A stretch of DNA of 64,000 nt from Norana najaformis (Eukaryota > Annelida > Clitellata > Crassiclitellata > Hormogastridae): contig OZ029923.1 of assembly GCA_964023275.1 (NCBI GenBank), positions 4,600,229 through 4,664,228 of the forward strand. The letters run 5' to 3'. Below, in pieces: positions 62,800 through 64,000 of this stretch. Positions within the stretch are counted from its first letter, which is position 1. Every line of letters starts with the position of its first letter. The notes beneath the pieces are model-generated. The model saw nothing but the letters and a program-made list of their open reading frames with translations. It searched no databases and had not been told where the DNA came from. Position numbers and translations under genes: made by a program.

Positions 62800-63185
62800 T
62801 CCTGTCTGTGTCTGCCTGTCTGTCCATGTCACATTCCATGTATCCCGGTACATATAACGTACAGATATCAACCAAAGTGCCTTTGAGTCTCTGAAAGAAT
62901 GAGGGTGAACAATTCTATACAAGGTGGGTGTACATATAATCAACTACAAACAACACGCATACACACAGCCACACCAATCGTTCCCTCTCTTTCCCATCGA
63001 AAGAAAACTTCTCACGGTCGAAAGTATTGATCTGCTTAGCATCATCACCACAAGCGACTAAGACCTAATGGACCGAAGCCGAATTGGCACATCGCCAAAC
63101 TCTGCAGCAGCAGCAACAGCTGCATCAACATCACCCTAATTTATCGACATATTTACGGCCATATTCCGACATTCATCTTCGACAG
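62800..63185. other. Unassigned spacer
   Basis: A short (CAG)n at 63103-63118. Nothing else recognised. Confidence 0.35.
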
Positions 63186-63187
63186 CA

Positions 63188-63415
63188 TTGAGAACTCGTA
63201 ACTTTAGACTACTTCGAGCAGAACCAATGGATTCTTCCTTCCCCGCGCCATTCCCCTCCCCTCATCGAGAACCCGTAACTTTAGACTACTTCGAGCAGAA
63301 CCAATGGATTCTTCCTTCCCCGCGCCATTCCCCTCCCCTCATCGAGAACCCGTAACTTTAGACTACTTCGAGCAGAACCAATGGATTCTTCCTTCCCCGC
63401 GCCAATCCCCATCCA
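63188..63415. repeat. 77-bp tandem repeat, 3 copies
   Basis: Unit: GAGAACCCGTAACTTTAGAC, TACTTCGAGCAGAACCAATG, GATTCTTCCTTCCCCGCGCC, ATTCCCCTCCCCTCATC. Copies almost identical, so recent. Confidence 0.95.
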
Positions 63416-63419
63416 ACGA

Positions 63420-64000
63420 ACGACCGAACATACCCTTAAAAGACCGATTTCAACCACGCGGTTCTAGAATCTAGAATTGGCAATTCCATTGCACAACTTC
63501 GCACGATCACCTCAGGACTCGATCCAGCTCAATAACGAAGCTTCTCGTTCAGGTCTCGGCTCAAAGTCTCGTCTCTTTAGCGATGGCCTTAAACACAGCC
63601 CGTCCTAACAGCTCCTCTCCCCTTTCTCTCTCTGGTCTTCTGGCAATCGAACTTGGTTCTTGACATGGCATCTTTGCACAAGCCCAATTACTTGACGCTG
63701 CGATAGACCACCGTGCCGCACACGCACACACACATATAGATGGACAAGAGTGGTGTCGTATGTTCACTCATTCATTCATTCCTTTGTTAATTCACTCATT
63801 CATTGAAAGTATAAACCTGCCAATCTGCCTAGAGGCAGAGAACTAGAAGAAATATCCATACCGCAAGTGTCAAGTTTCGACATTCTGCCATTGCCTGCTA
63901 GTTCTCTGGACGTACGAAGCTGTTTTTCAAATTTTCACTCAGCCTAATCAGATCAAAAGACGTCTTTAGCTTGTAAGGCCATTGAGCAACGTTCTCTGAT
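63420..64000. other. Window end, unassigned
   Basis: CTTTCTCTC-rich sequence near 63630 and an ATTCATTC run at 63764-63805 that may be a retroposon tail. The window ends without a recognisable exon. Confidence 0.35.

Noticed and set aside
62190-62894. Long Pro/His/Ser/Ile ORFs (up to 234 codons)
   Set aside because: Both strands and several frames are open because of the CCAT/CCAC repeat. No non-repeat protein text.
63451-63475. Heat-shock element (TTCTAGAATCTAGAA)
   Set aside because: Only two adjacent inverted units match nTTCnnGAAn and there is no gene next to it; too little to call.
1-64000. Retroviral, LTR, Polinton or other capsid/envelope-bearing elements, and toxin genes
   Set aside because: I looked for gag/pol/env, integrase and LTR pairs and saw none. 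The reverse-transcriptase remnants are all non-LTR LINE C-termini.

Overview
This window is animal nuclear DNA: AT-rich, with split genes, GT-AG introns, and very dense short retroposons and microsatellites. The best taxonomic clue is a minus-strand bHLH-PAS gene whose bHLH and PAS domains look most like the Methoprene-tolerant (Met) juvenile-hormone / methyl-farnesoate receptor family. Met is absent from vertebrates and known from arthropods and from annelids and molluscs. With L2/CR1-like LINEs, tRNA-derived SINEs and hAT MITEs, a lophotrochozoan (mollusc, annelid, brachiopod, nemertean) is my best guess, not a proven one. I recognised no retrovirus, LTR element, Polinton, rRNA gene, bona fide tRNA gene or CRISPR array.

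Layout. 1-8.6 kb: a plus-strand exon with a bZIP basic region (2073-2252), then LINE/SINE debris and simple repeats. 8.67-11.85 kb: one GC-rich, apparently intronless minus-strand gene for a 1057-residue multi-pass membrane protein; its last ~190 residues resemble, by eye, the herpesvirus UL36-type cysteine protease fold. 12-31.9 kb: no secure host gene. It holds microsatellites, a decayed hAT transposase, a large TGACC-rich inverted repeat, a GC island with an interrupted ORF, a TSD-flanked hAT MITE, a TSD-flanked SINE and other SINEs. 31.9-54.9 kb: the Met-like gene, for which I could place ten phase-consistent coding exons (bHLH, PAS-A, PAS-B and a long C-terminal region, about 990 residues). 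55-64 kb: its unresolved 5' side, mostly satellites, LINE and MITE remnants, with one weak candidate first exon at 60.9 kb.

Two themes link the annotation. First, many unrelated-looking LINE and SINE families end in variants of one motif, GGCGCTnTAnAAAT, followed by a family-specific short tandem tail (GATTAC, GATTA, ATT, GAAT, TTACA and others). This fits one L2-type retrotransposition recognition end shared by many families. Second, the Met-like gene's splice sites sit directly against repeats: a LINE GATTAC tail abuts one acceptor, a duplicated retroposon tail another, a 42-bp satellite fills a short intron, and a 35-bp satellite begins at a splice donor and includes it.
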